A DNA stretch of 64,000 nt from Vibrio tapetis subsp. tapetis (GCF_900233005.1 NZ_LT960612.1:558001-622000), one strand, 5' to 3'; positions 19,077-28,273 are shown, counted from the first letter of the stretch. Notes: generated by a model from the letters alone, not told the origin. Numbers and translations: made by a program.

Positions 19077-19491
19077 GGTTCGATTTCCTTACATCTAGTT
19101 TGTTACGGCCAAAGTCCAAAAAGGAATCCAGTACAATCGCTTCATCCCCTAAACTGGAGTGCATGACAGCGGCGAGGCGAAATTTCAATTGATTGTGTTG
19201 ATAAGAATCTTCATCGACGTCAATTTCCACTTGAATTAAGCGAGGCTCAAAACGTGCGATCAGATCGGCAATATCAGCCACAATCACATCGCTGTTCGAT
19301 TTGCTTTGTGAACGTGTCACGTTACGCAGACCAATATTCACAATGGTTTTCTTCAATGCTTGGTCATTGGCTTCTGTTGCCCAAATAGGGGCACGGCTGG
19401 AAATCAAACCACATACATTTTCAATAATGGCGTCACGTTGGGCGTCCATATCTTCACGCCATGTCTGCGTGAGTTTGGCCATAAGACTCAT
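19069..19491 (-). CDS. tssE: Type VI secretion baseplate protein TssE (gp25-like)
   Basis: A 140-residue gp25/lysozyme-like baseplate component. The start at 19491 (MSLMAKLTQTWREDMDAQRD) overlaps the stop of the upstream tssC-like gene as ATGA and gives normal TssE length. The frame is open for another 49 codons upstream, but that stretch lies inside the previous gene and is low-complexity, so it is not used. Conserved features are VCGLISSRAPIW and the C-terminal beta strands with EIDVDEDSYQHNQLKFRLAA. Confidence 0.93.
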   Translation of the reverse strand: MSLMAKLTQTWREDMDAQRDAIIENVCGLISSRAPIWATEANDQALKKTIVNIGLRNVTRSQSKSNSDVIVADIADLIARFEPRLIQVEIDVDEDSYQHNQLKFRLAAVMHSSLGDEAIVLDSFLDFGRNKLDVRKSNLV

Positions 19492-20849
19492 GCGCTTTCC
19501 CCCACTTCTTGGTTCGAGACAGAGGTAGTCAGCACCACTTGCGCATCCATCATTTCGTACTGATATTGAGGTTGAAGCATGATCTGACATAGGTAACGAG
19601 TCTGATCGTGTGTGTCTTGTTCTATGCTCACTTTGCACGCCTTTAATGGATAGCGAGCCATGACGGAGTCCTCACCATAATCCACTTCACTGATATAATG
19701 TTGGAGCCAGTTTTCGAGCGAACGCTTACAATCAGAAGCACTGTCGTAACGACCAATTTGGTCGCGAATTTGCGCTTTGATGTAGTGACCAAATCGGCAC
19801 GCCATTAAGTTGGTTTGTAACATCCCCAACATACGAGCCGCTTCATTAGGGGCTTGCCATACCGACTGATTGCTAAAGAAACCTTTCTGCTCTGTAAGGT
19901 ATAGGCTGCTCAAAGGAACAAAACCTTGCTCGGCCCAAAAACCATCTTCTTCGCTGTACAGGTCGACTTTTGCAGTAAGCGATGTAGAGCCATCAACAAT
20001 TGCGCCATAAGAGCCGGTTTCGTTGTACGAACGCAAAAATCCAAACCAGCTGATCCGGTCAAACTCTCGAATCACATTCGCGGCCAGTAAGTAGCCACTG
20101 TTCCCCCACAAAGCATGGTCACGATCATTGGCTTGGTTATAAATAAACCCCGCAGTGTACTGACGGTATGGCTGGCGCATAAGAAACTCAGGCATCACCA
20201 AATGAAGAAAACGAGCAGAGGTTTTTTCACGCAATAGTTGCCAAGATCGGAAGTCTCGGCTGTCTAGAATCCGTTTAATTCTCGCGCTGTCGTGCAGTTG
20301 GCGATTGGGGTCATCACCGAAGAAAAACTCATCAAGGCCAAGTACCATTGGGCATAACGCACGCTCGCCTAGCTCTGATAACAGCTGCAAGGTATAAAGA
20401 TCATCATGGTCTTGCTCATCGCTGTAATCTGAGCTGACTTTGTGATCAACCAACACCAAGCCAAATGGCGTACCACCCGCCGTGTCAAACTCGTTGGAAT
20501 AGAGCTTTTTAAACAAAGCGGTTTGCTTTATGTCGAACGAGTAATTGAGATCGTTTGAAACCATGTCCCAACTTAGGTCAAGTGTTTTCACTTTGACTCG
20601 TCGCTGCGACACGGGCAGCTCAGTCAACATTTGCAGCCCTGACCAACTCGCTTCAAGTTGCTTAAAGTCGTTGTGTTGCATGACTTCAGATAATTGTTCA
20701 CTGATCGTTTGATCTAGCTGAACGATCAGTTGGGTTAAAAGTGCTTTGAATTGGACACTCTCATTCTCTTTTGCAAGCGGCAATAACTCATGCCAAGCGA
20801 GCTTGGCAAGTGCAGGGGAAATCATTGCTATTCGAGATTGAGTTATCAT
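19488..20849 (-). CDS. Second TssC-like sheath protein (TssC2)
   Basis: A 453-residue TssC/EvpB/VipB-family protein adjacent to tssC. Shared marks are the N-terminal helix with LDQTISEQLSEVMQHNDFKQ and LEASWSGLQMLTEL, the FDTAGGTPFGLVLVDH segment and the C-terminal RDQIGRYDSASDCKRSLENW region. It is clearly paralogous to the neighbouring tssC but shorter and divergent, and it lacks the canonical C-terminal sheath segment of TssC (PYLRPWLQMEELSTSLR-type). It could be a minor sheath or baseplate-proximal component. It is separated from tssC by a terminator and coupled to tssE. Confidence 0.9.
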   Translation of the reverse strand: MITQSRIAMISPALAKLAWHELLPLAKENESVQFKALLTQLIVQLDQTISEQLSEVMQHNDFKQLEASWSGLQMLTELPVSQRRVKVKTLDLSWDMVSNDLNYSFDIKQTALFKKLYSNEFDTAGGTPFGLVLVDHKVSSDYSDEQDHDDLYTLQLLSELGERALCPMVLGLDEFFFGDDPNRQLHDSARIKRILDSRDFRSWQLLREKTSARFLHLVMPEFLMRQPYRQYTAGFIYNQANDRDHALWGNSGYLLAANVIREFDRISWFGFLRSYNETGSYGAIVDGSTSLTAKVDLYSEEDGFWAEQGFVPLSSLYLTEQKGFFSNQSVWQAPNEAARMLGMLQTNLMACRFGHYIKAQIRDQIGRYDSASDCKRSLENWLQHYISEVDYGEDSVMARYPLKACKVSIEQDTHDQTRYLCQIMLQPQYQYEMMDAQVVLTTSVSNQEVGESA

Positions 20850-20890
20850 GCAGTGTCCAAATCAAAGCCGTTTAACGGTACACATCGTCG

Positions 20891-20918
20891 GAAAAAAATC
20901 GGGGACTGTCGCCCCCGA
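20891..20918 (-). terminator. Intrinsic terminator after tssC
   Basis: On the minus strand TCGGGG pairs with CCCCGA around a short loop and is followed directly by ATTTTTTT (20891-20898 on the plus strand is a run of A). It lies between the tssC stop and the second tssC-like gene, so part of the transcripts should end here. Confidence 0.75.
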
Positions 20919-20924
20919 ATTAAA

Positions 20925-22406
20925 TTAACCTGGGATGTTCGCTACCATGCGCAAGGAAGTGCTGAGCTCTTCCATTTGCAACCAAGGGCGTAAATACGCA
21001 ACTGCAGAATAGGCACCCGGTCGTCCGGCCTGCTCTTCTACGGTGACCTTCGCTTCAACAAGTGGGTGACGAGCTTTCGCTTCGTTGCCAATTGCGTTCG
21101 GGTTAACGTATTGATGAATCCAAGTATTTAGGTCTTTTTCTACATCGTTTGGATCTAGGTTTGAACCGATACGGTCACGTCCCATCACTTTCAAGAACTG
21201 AGCAATACGGCTGCTTGCCATGGTGTAAGGCAAGCGCGCTGAAATCGCTGCGTTCGCAGTCGCGTCAGGGTCTGTATAGGTCTTTGGTTTATGAGTCGTT
21301 TGAGCCCCCATAAATACGGCGTAGTTGGTATTCTTGTAGTGAACCAATGGTAGGAAACCAAGGTCGCTGAGCTCTTTTTCACGCTCATCAGTGAGATTCA
21401 CTTCTGTCGGACATTGCTGCAGCAAATCACCGGCATTCGAGTAGTAAGTAAAGTTAGATAAGTTCTCAACCTTACCGCCATTTTCAGTACCACGAATCGC
21501 CGTACACCAGCCAAATTGGGTGTACGCTTGAGTCAGCAGTAAACCGAATTCGTATGCCGCGTTGCTCCAAACAAAGTCTTGATCTGATTCAACGATTTGC
21601 TGACCGTTTTCACGTGTTTTCAGCTCCTCAAAATCAAACGACTTCACTTGCACAGTCTCAGAACCATAAGGCAAACGAGCAATTGTTTTTGGCAGCGTTA
21701 ACGCCACGTAACGTGAGTCATCACTTTCTCGGAATGCATTCCAGCTCGCATACGCAGGCGAATCAAAACCAGCCGCTACAGGTTTGCCATCAGCAAAGGT
21801 TGCAAAGGAATTGAAATCAAACATGCTTGCATTAGCAGCCGCAACGAATGGGGCATGAGAAGCAGAAGCCACTTCACCCATGTAACGTAGCAGAGCCACG
21901 TCTTCGTCGCCGTAACCAAATTCGTAATCACCGATAAGCGCACCGTACGGTTGACCACCAGCAGTACCAAACTCTTCTTGGTAAACCATAGTGAAGAAAC
22001 GGCTGCGATCGATTGCTGGCGCATCTTCAAACTGCTCTAGCAATTCGTCTTTGGTGTAATCGGCCAACTTAATCTTCAAATCCGGGCCAAGCTCACTATT
22101 TTTAACAAGCTTCTGTAGACCTAACCATGTGCCTTCCAGCTTTTGGAAGTCACTGTTTTTCATAACAGAAGACAGTTGCTCTGAAATTTTACTGTCCAGT
22201 GCACTAATGGCTTTCTCGATTGTTAGGGTTAAGTTTTTATCCCATGTGACTGTGCCTTCCAACGCTTGCGACGTCAGAATGCTCAATAATTCTTTAGTTG
22301 TATCCACCGGCGTTTGTGCCGTTGCAGTGATCGCGCGATCCAAAACGCTCAACGATGCTTGCGCTTCTACAGCACCTTCGGTAGCAGTTAGTTGCTCAGT
22401 AGACAT
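20925..22406 (-). CDS. tssC: T6SS contractile sheath large subunit TssC (VipB)
   Basis: A 493-residue main sheath subunit that polymerises with TssB around the Hcp tube. Family features include KLEGTWLGLQKLVKNSELGP, EEFGTAGGQPYGALIGDYEF, a central GFLPLVHYKNTNYAVFMGAQ and the C-terminal AYLRPWLQMEELSTSLRMVA. The stop of tssB and this start overlap (TAATG). A terminator follows it. Confidence 0.97.
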   Translation of the reverse strand: MSTEQLTATEGAVEAQASLSVLDRAITATAQTPVDTTKELLSILTSQALEGTVTWDKNLTLTIEKAISALDSKISEQLSSVMKNSDFQKLEGTWLGLQKLVKNSELGPDLKIKLADYTKDELLEQFEDAPAIDRSRFFTMVYQEEFGTAGGQPYGALIGDYEFGYGDEDVALLRYMGEVASASHAPFVAAANASMFDFNSFATFADGKPVAAGFDSPAYASWNAFRESDDSRYVALTLPKTIARLPYGSETVQVKSFDFEELKTRENGQQIVESDQDFVWSNAAYEFGLLLTQAYTQFGWCTAIRGTENGGKVENLSNFTYYSNAGDLLQQCPTEVNLTDEREKELSDLGFLPLVHYKNTNYAVFMGAQTTHKPKTYTDPDATANAAISARLPYTMASSRIAQFLKVMGRDRIGSNLDPNDVEKDLNTWIHQYVNPNAIGNEAKARHPLVEAKVTVEEQAGRPGAYSAVAYLRPWLQMEELSTSLRMVANIPG

Positions 22407-22915
22407 TATTCAGCTCCCTCTTTTTTCAAGCCAAGCTCATCAGCTAAACCTTGAATAGCATCAGCACTTTGTAAGACTTCTTTTAGCAAACGTTCTAAAT
22501 CGCGTGAGCGGTCTGCTTTACTCAGCAGAACTTTCAACTGGTTGCGAGTCTCTACCAGTTGCTTCAGCGGATCGATTTGCTCAACCACGTTCTCTGGGTG
22601 AAAGTCTTTCATTGAGCTAAAGTTCATGTTGACTTCAAATTGGCTGTCATCATTCGCCAGTTTGTTATCAACTTTGTAAGAAAGAGTTGGGTTAACTTGG
22701 CTCATTACAGTGTCGAAGTTATCTTTATCGATGCCTGTAAATTCACGCTCTTCCAAGTCCACTTTGTCAGACTCTGGTTTGTGACCAGAAAAATCGCCAA
22801 TAACGCCTACGACGAATGGCAACTCTTTGGTTTCAACTGCGCCGTTGGTTTCTACATCGTAAGTGATGCTCACGCGGTTTTTGCTGACGCGCTTATGTTG
22901 TGAATTCAATGCCAT
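22406..22915 (-). CDS. tssB: T6SS contractile sheath small subunit TssB (VipA)
   Basis: A 169-residue sheath subunit partner of TssC. It has the family pattern NRVSITYDVETNGAVETKEL, PFVVGVIGDFSGH and MNFSSMKDFHPENVVEQIDP, and ends in a charged helix. It is translationally coupled to tssC and preceded by the hcp terminator. Confidence 0.97.
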   Translation of the reverse strand: MALNSQHKRVSKNRVSITYDVETNGAVETKELPFVVGVIGDFSGHKPESDKVDLEEREFTGIDKDNFDTVMSQVNPTLSYKVDNKLANDDSQFEVNMNFSSMKDFHPENVVEQIDPLKQLVETRNQLKVLLSKADRSRDLERLLKEVLQSADAIQGLADELGLKKEGAE

Positions 22916-22945
22916 AGATGTGTCCTAATTAAGAAATTGCATCGT

Positions 22946-22978
22946 TGTAAAAAGGTACTTCGCCAAGACGAAGTACCT
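22946..22978 (-). terminator. Intrinsic terminator after hcp
   Basis: On the minus strand AGGTACTTCG pairs perfectly with CGAAGTACCT (six-base loop), followed by TTTTTAC. It lies between the hcp stop and tssB. It would end most transcripts after hcp and let a fraction read on into tssB, which fits the high Hcp demand. Confidence 0.85.
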
Positions 22979-22989
22979 CACTGTGCGGA

Positions 22990-23508
22990 TTATTTAGAGC
23001 CAGACAGCAACTTACCTTGAGGTAGGTTGTAAGTGACGATTCCGCCGTCTTTGATTTCGCCGCCTTCTAGTTCGTAGTTATGTTTCTGAGAAATCTCTAC
23101 GTAAGACAAAGAAATGCTTTCGAATGGTTGAGAGCCGTCGCTGCCGCTTACGTTGTAAGAAACAAGACGTGCTTTAGATAGCTTCACTTGGAAGTACAAT
23201 TTCGCGCCAGAACCGTCAGATTCTGGTTTAGTGAACGCGATTTCTACTGTCTTGCCTTCTTTACCTGGGTTAAATAGGTAAGAAAGCAGATCTTCAGACG
23301 CACCATCCACTTGTTTTGCGAGGTTAACTTCGCTTAAAGCCACCATGCCCGCATCGGCGTTGTTACCATTACCGATATCCATTGCAACGTTGCGCACACC
23401 GCCCCAAGAGTAAGAAGAGATAGCAAACCAACTGTTGCCTTCTAGGCCTTCAACTGTTGCGCCACCTTTAACGTCGACGCCTTCAATACGCATGTAAATA
23501 CTTGCCAT
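22990..23508 (-). CDS. hcp: T6SS tube protein Hcp
   Basis: A 172-residue Hcp that forms the hexameric inner tube expelled by sheath contraction. The start MASIYMRIEGVDVKGGATVE and the region WFAISSYSWGGVRNVAMDIG are characteristic, as is the middle part with IAFTKPESDGSGAKLYFQVK. It stands 31 bases after tssA with its own leader, and a terminator directly follows, which suggests strong separate control. No C-terminal extension, so it is a plain structural Hcp. Confidence 0.98.
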   Translation of the reverse strand: MASIYMRIEGVDVKGGATVEGLEGNSWFAISSYSWGGVRNVAMDIGNGNNADAGMVALSEVNLAKQVDGASEDLLSYLFNPGKEGKTVEIAFTKPESDGSGAKLYFQVKLSKARLVSYNVSGSDGSQPFESISLSYVEISQKHNYELEGGEIKDGGIVTYNLPQGKLLSGSK

Positions 23509-23539
23509 ATTTTTTCTTCCTTATTTGCAAAAAAGAGGA

Positions 23540-24922
23540 TCACCAACGAAGGGCTGTTGAGCCTGATGGTGAAGGTTTTTCACTTTGTTGTTTTAATGGA
23601 GTATCAGCAGTGGAAGACTCTGATACTTGTCGTTCAACACTGACGGGTTCCGGTTCAATAACCGGAGCCACTGGTGTTGAATTGTTTTTAATGTCGGTCG
23701 CGACAATCTCTACATCCGGCAGCAAAACCTGATCGAGGTGATTGAGCCCTGCGGCATTAAAAATTTGGTTAAGCTGATCACCTTGTTGCTCTGCCATCAT
23801 GTCTTGCAATAATTCAGGCAACGGCAGGTAGCCCCAGCGAATGGCTTTTTCGAGCAAAAATGACACCGGACTATGCGGCTCACTTTGGCGGAAATAATCG
23901 GATATTTCGCGTAACAGATGAAACGCGACATCACGATTCATGCTGTTAGTTTTGGCTGTCTGGGACAGGTTACCTGTCCCTAATGTCATGGGCGCTGCGG
24001 CTTCAACCGAAGAAGCAACGGTTTGGCTAACTCCACTTGATTCAGGCTGTTCAACGCGGCTCGATTCCAAGGCTTGATCTTGAGTTTCAGGAGCAGAAGC
24101 AACGGCTTTCAATTCAACCTTAACGCCCGTCAACTGCTGCAGCGCTGCGCTATACTTGGTCATCAGCCCTTTAACAAAATTGAAATTCGGACTGGCCACC
24201 CCAAGAGAATTCGCTTTCTCACGTGTTAAGCCAGCTAACCGCCCAATTTGCTCAAGACACAGCGTTAAGTTATTCAGCTTTTGATTAATTTGCGCTCGCT
24301 CGTGTCCGACGTGCGCGCTCGCTTGTTGCTTAAGTTGATTCAACTCCCCTTTACGTTCTGCACTCTGGTAGTCGTAAAAAGAAATATCGCCTACCAACGG
24401 CTGAAAGAGCATCGGCGCATAAAGCAAGCTGCTCTCTTCACTGTCACCCAACAGCTGAAAAAACGCCTTCACTTTGGCTTCATATTGCTCCGCAGCGCGA
24501 CCTGCTTCACCGTCACTCTTAAGCTTACTTTCCGGTAACACTGGGTTAAGCGCATCCCACTGTTGCTCGACGAGATCGCCCAGCCAAACTAAGGTATTTG
24601 ACAGAGCATCGAGTTGTTCATCAAGTACCACTTGTGACGCCATGAACCAACTCACCAACTCAATATCACGAGTCACCGTTTGAAACTGCTTCAACAGAGA
24701 TTGCGATAACTGTTCCCAATTTTCGTGATTCTGCTCTTGTAGTATTTCGCGTTCTTCTGCACTTGGATTTTGGCTTAATTTACGCATAGAAGTTTGCGCA
24801 ACATTAAATTCATTGCGAAGAGGACGAAACGCGCCTTTGTCAGACTTTAAGTAAACGCCACACACGGCATCATCTTGAATTGGAGACATTAGCTCCGATA
24901 TATATTTTTTACTGAACAACAT
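23540..24922 (-). CDS. tssA: T6SS assembly protein TssA
   Basis: A 460-residue protein with the ImpA-type N-terminal domain (about residues 10-130) and a longer coiled, Q/E-rich C-terminal region. TssA proteins prime sheath-tube polymerisation at the baseplate or distal end. The N-terminal signature DDAVCGVYLKSDKGAFRPLR is present. It is the first gene of the minus-strand T6SS operon and its start faces the AT-rich divergent control region. Confidence 0.9.
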   Translation of the reverse strand: MLFSKKYISELMSPIQDDAVCGVYLKSDKGAFRPLRNEFNVAQTSMRKLSQNPSAEEREILQEQNHENWEQLSQSLLKQFQTVTRDIELVSWFMASQVVLDEQLDALSNTLVWLGDLVEQQWDALNPVLPESKLKSDGEAGRAAEQYEAKVKAFFQLLGDSEESSLLYAPMLFQPLVGDISFYDYQSAERKGELNQLKQQASAHVGHERAQINQKLNNLTLCLEQIGRLAGLTREKANSLGVASPNFNFVKGLMTKYSAALQQLTGVKVELKAVASAPETQDQALESSRVEQPESSGVSQTVASSVEAAAPMTLGTGNLSQTAKTNSMNRDVAFHLLREISDYFRQSEPHSPVSFLLEKAIRWGYLPLPELLQDMMAEQQGDQLNQIFNAAGLNHLDQVLLPDVEIVATDIKNNSTPVAPVIEPEPVSVERQVSESSTADTPLKQQSEKPSPSGSTALRW

Positions 24923-25232
24923 ACGCGATAATCTTGTAGTGAATACTTACTTGAGCAATAAGAAAATTAAAGGTACAGAGATCAACAAAGGCTCTAGGGA
25001 GCCGAGTCGAACCCAGGGAGATATTAAACCCCGCCTAAATAAACGCCAATATAACTGTAAATTTTGTGATATTAAATCCAAATAAACAGGACGTAACCCA
25101 ATAAGAATCTACAAATTTAGACGACACTAAATTAGAGTTAATCTAGCTAAATAGGAGGATTAAAAATAACTTAACATTAATCGAATGTTATAAATTATAT
25201 CTTTTGAACTACTAAAAAAAAAGACCCGATTC

Positions 25233-25250
25233 TGTATTTATATAAATACA
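25233..25250. repeat. 18-bp perfect palindrome
   Basis: TGTATTTATATAAATACA equals its own reverse complement. It lies in the tssA-vgrG control region and is a candidate binding site for a dimeric regulator. The spacing between CTGT and ACA does not fit LexA. Confidence 0.8.
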
Positions 25251-25496
25251 ACATCGTACCTAATATATATCATGATTCGCTAAAAAATCGTAAACCATTG
25301 ATTAATAAGCACAGCAAACAATTGCAAATGTAACTAAATATTTCTCATCTTACCAGATAGGTATCTTAGCGAACCAAGATCAAGTGAACTTAATTGCACT
25401 GAAATTAATTATTCCGATTTGTTAAATATATATATGTTCCAAATTTGTTAATTTAGTGCTTTTACTCTATTCGCACATTACAAAGATAGGACAAAT

Positions 25497-25524
25497 AATT
25501 ACTTTACTTTCTACTAAAGTAATT
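25497..25524. repeat. Perfect 10-bp inverted repeat
   Basis: AATTACTTTA and TAAAGTAATT flank an 8-base spacer (CTTTCTAC), about 185 bases upstream of vgrG. Candidate operator. Confidence 0.7.
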
Positions 25525-25656
25525 ATAAAAAGGCGAGGTTAATAATATATACGGTGATAAATACAATAAATATGGAACTCATTTTGGGATATTTATTCAT
25601 TGTTTAATTTTGCTTCCGTGAACGCTCTACTATGTTATTACTTGCATCTAGTATAT

Positions 25657-25680
25657 ACCTTTAATGCCCACTTTAAAGGT
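25657..25680. repeat. 8-bp inverted repeat upstream of vgrG
   Basis: ACCTTTAA and TTAAAGGT are separated by 8 bases, 29 bases before the vgrG start; a hairpin in the leader or an operator. Confidence 0.6.
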
Positions 25681-25709
25681 ATTGATATTTATTAAAGAAC
25701 GCGGTGGTT

Positions 25710-27701
25710 ATGCCAAATAGTGAAATAAAGAATGAGACTCGCCCGCTCACAGCCAAACTGTCAGACGGTAAAACTTATATCGTGACACACTTAGAGTGCG
25801 AAGAACGCCTCTCTCACGGTGTAACCATGTCTTTTACTATTGCATCTAACAAGCAAATTTCGAGCAAACCTCTAGGTAAACCTCTTTGCATACGCTATAA
25901 ACAAGCCAGCGAAACTCGCCAGTTTTTAGGCCTTGTTTCCAGTATTGAGTTGATGAGTCATAGTGAAGAGAAATCTCTCTATTTCTACCAAGTACAAGCG
26001 GTTGACCCGCTATCACTATTAGCATATCGCCATAATCGCCAGATATTTCAAAATCTGACAACCAAGCAAATTATCGAAAAAGTCATCGGTGATTCTGACT
26101 TCAAAAGCTATTTCAAATTTTCTATTTCTGGCAATGGTCAAAAACACGAATATTGCGTGCAACTTGACGAGAGTGATCTTGCGTTTATGCAACGTTTACT
26201 TTCTGCTGAAGGCTGGCACTATCATGTCGAACACAGTGATAGCAAACCTATCGTCACTATTGCTGATTCTAACCAATCATTTAAGGCGATTGAACGCAGT
26301 ACTATCGCCTTTCAAAATGGCCTCCCAGATCCAGAAAGAGTCCTGAATCATTGGCAGCATAAAGCTCAAATCACGACCTCAAAATTATGTCTAGCGGATC
26401 ATAGCCAAGAATTGGCTGAAGTCTTTGACAGTGGTGAACGAAAAAGCGCAGCAGACGACACAATCAAATCGTTGGAAGACTATCGCTACGGCCAAGGGTT
26501 TGGTGACAAAAGTGTCATTCGCAAAGCTGCGAAGATCCAAATGGAAGCCCATGATGCCCTGCAAAGCATCGCAACGTCTCAGTCCTCAATCAGTGCTTTG
26601 GCCTGTGGCAAACGCTTCAAATTAAGCGATCACCCGGTTTCATCGTTCAATCAAGACTACTTCATCATCAAGATTGTGCATTCGGTAACGTGTGATGAGT
26701 CGGGCCAACAAACCCACTATAACAACCACTTTCAAGCCGTTAGTTACGCAACACCGTTTCGCCCAGGTGTCATTGATAAGCCCCATGCTAATGGTATCCA
26801 TACCGCGACCGTCACTGGCCCTAACGGGGAAGAGATCTACCGAGACAAAGTTGGCCGTATTAAAGTTCACTTTCACTGGGACCGAGACGGAAAGCCAGAC
26901 GAAAACTGTTCATGTTGGTTGCCCGTCTCGCAAGGCGCGGCCAGTAAAGGGTTTGGTATGCAATTCATTCCACGAATTGGTGATGAAGTACTGGTTCAAT
27001 ACATAGATGCCAATCCAGATAGGCCAATTGTCGTCGGTTCAATTTACAATAAAGCCAATAGCACGCCATACTCCTCAGCGACTCAAGCAGGAATAAAAAC
27101 TCGCTCGACGCCGAAAGGCAGCAGTAAACAAGGCAACGAATTACGCTTTGAAGATCAAAAAGACAAAGAGCAGGTCTTTTTGCACGCAGAAAAAGACTGG
27201 TTGCTCGATGTAAATAACGATTCAACATCAACAATTAAGGGCAAGGCGCTCACACAAGTTGAAAAAACACTCGATGTATCCAGCAAAGAAGCGTTCACCG
27301 TTAAAAGTGAAAAAACTCTGACCACCAATGCAAAAGATGATCTCTCGGCAGCAAGCGACAAAAACATTAACCTCGATGCCGGGTCCAACGCCTCGGTTAC
27401 TGCAAAATCTGCCGTAAAAGTTGACGGGAGCAGTATCTCAATTACGGGCAAGAGCAAAATTGAACTCAAAGTTGGCGCAAGTAAAATTGAAATCAGTGCC
27501 AGTGGTATAAAAATAGATGCGCCTCAGGTTTCGATCAGCGGAAAAGCCAAAGCAGAAATGAAAGCCGCAATGGTGACCGTTGAAGGGCAAGGAAAAGCGG
27601 ACGTTAAAGCCGCGATGGTGAGTATTAATGGAAGTGCCATGACCCAGGTTAAAGCGGGTGCGATGGTTCAAATTCAAGGGGCAATTGCAAAGGTAAACTA
27701 A
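25710..27701 (+). CDS. vgrG: T6SS spike protein VgrG
   Basis: A 663-residue VgrG that forms the trimeric spike on top of the Hcp tube. The N-terminal gp27-like domain spans about residues 15-330; the gp5-like OB part follows, with HTATVTGPNGEEIYRDKVGR, IKVHFHWDRDGKPDENCSCW and GFGMQFIPRIGDEVLVQYID. The C-terminal third is a repetitive beta-helix needle of alternating S, A, K and V residues. It stops with the needle, so there is no effector domain fused. An ATG at 25710 is chosen; a GTG two codons earlier is possible. The stop overlaps the next start (TAATG). Confidence 0.95.
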   Translation: MPNSEIKNETRPLTAKLSDGKTYIVTHLECEERLSHGVTMSFTIASNKQISSKPLGKPLCIRYKQASETRQFLGLVSSIELMSHSEEKSLYFYQVQAVDPLSLLAYRHNRQIFQNLTTKQIIEKVIGDSDFKSYFKFSISGNGQKHEYCVQLDESDLAFMQRLLSAEGWHYHVEHSDSKPIVTIADSNQSFKAIERSTIAFQNGLPDPERVLNHWQHKAQITTSKLCLADHSQELAEVFDSGERKSAADDTIKSLEDYRYGQGFGDKSVIRKAAKIQMEAHDALQSIATSQSSISALACGKRFKLSDHPVSSFNQDYFIIKIVHSVTCDESGQQTHYNNHFQAVSYATPFRPGVIDKPHANGIHTATVTGPNGEEIYRDKVGRIKVHFHWDRDGKPDENCSCWLPVSQGAASKGFGMQFIPRIGDEVLVQYIDANPDRPIVVGSIYNKANSTPYSSATQAGIKTRSTPKGSSKQGNELRFEDQKDKEQVFLHAEKDWLLDVNNDSTSTIKGKALTQVEKTLDVSSKEAFTVKSEKTLTTNAKDDLSAASDKNINLDAGSNASVTAKSAVKVDGSSISITGKSKIELKVGASKIEISASGIKIDAPQVSISGKAKAEMKAAMVTVEGQGKADVKAAMVSINGSAMTQVKAGAMVQIQGAIAKVN

Positions 27702-28264
27702 TGAAGTTAATAAAAATCCCTTATGAAAATGCAAAGCAGATCTTCTCATTCTATGACGCTAACAACGAAATCTGCCAACTCGCAACCGATGGCATGTCAC
27801 CTTACGAATTGATTCAATTGGCAATCGACGAAGAACTTTACGCGGATGCCATTACTTACCTTGCACACGGAATGCCCGTCAGAGAAGCGATTTGGTGGGC
27901 CAGTTGCTGTGCCAGCCAACGTCAAGATTGGAACGAACAAGAATTAGATGCCATTCGTGCGGCCAAAGCCTGGGTTCATACTCCGGATGAAACCAGTCGG
28001 CGATTTGCAGAGACGATGGCAGAAAGCGCCACATTGGATACTGGCGCTGGCTGGGTAGCACAAGCGGCATTTTGGAGTGGCGGCAGTATGACCAGCCCGA
28101 AAGATCCGATTGTTCCGCCTCCTGCCTATTTATATGCACAAGCCGTCGCGGGAAGCATTAACCTCACCGCTGTTTTGCCTGATGGTGAAGAGGCAAAGCA
28201 ACGTTACAAAAGCTATTTCGACATTGGTTTTAACATCGCCCAAGGCGGAAACGGGGAAATTTAG
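27701..28264 (+). CDS. DUF6931-like protein between vgrG and PAAR genes
   Basis: A 187-residue soluble protein with tryptophan-rich alpha-helical sequence (AIWWASCCASQRQDWNEQEL and DTGAGWVAQAAFWSGGSMTS). It resembles the DUF6931 family found beside VgrG and PAAR genes; I assign this from memory of the pattern, so the name is moderate confidence. It has no signal peptide. Its position, coupled to vgrG and 9 bases before the PAAR gene, suggests a role in loading or stabilising the spike tip, not a toxin. Confidence 0.8.
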   Translation: MKLIKIPYENAKQIFSFYDANNEICQLATDGMSPYELIQLAIDEELYADAITYLAHGMPVREAIWWASCCASQRQDWNEQELDAIRAAKAWVHTPDETSRRFAETMAESATLDTGAGWVAQAAFWSGGSMTSPKDPIVPPPAYLYAQAVAGSINLTAVLPDGEEAKQRYKSYFDIGFNIAQGGNGEI

Positions 28265-28273
28265 GATAATACT

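Larger units (their letters stand above)
24923..25709. promoter_or_regulatory. AT-rich divergent control region between tssA and vgrG
   Basis: About 790 bases without a credible gene. It separates the leftward tssA-hcp operon from the rightward vgrG operon and is much more AT-rich than the neighbouring genes, so a silencer such as H-NS is plausible. It holds an 18-base perfect palindrome (25233-25250, TGTATTTATATAAATACA), a perfect 10-bp inverted repeat (25497-25524) and an 8-bp inverted repeat just before vgrG (25657-25680). The segment TATTGATATTTATTAA (about 25680-25695) matches half of the Vibrio LuxR/OpaR-type consensus. I could not place promoters with confidence. Confidence 0.7.

Noticed and set aside
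19492..19638. Longer tssE start at 19638
   Set aside because: The extra 49 residues lie within the upstream tssC-like gene and have no TssE homology; the ATGA overlap at 19491 fits the operon style.
22946..22978. Hcp/tssB hairpin as a regulator operator
   Set aside because: The T run directly after the stem on the minus strand makes an intrinsic terminator the simpler reading.
25004..25016. TPsiC-arm-like sequence (minus strand GGGTTCGACTC)
   Set aside because: The flanking bases do not form the T stem and there is no acceptor stem or anticodon arm, so it is neither a tRNA nor a clear attachment-site remnant.
25233..25250. Palindrome as a LexA box
   Set aside because: CTGT and ACA(G) are too far apart for LexA; reported only as a generic palindrome.
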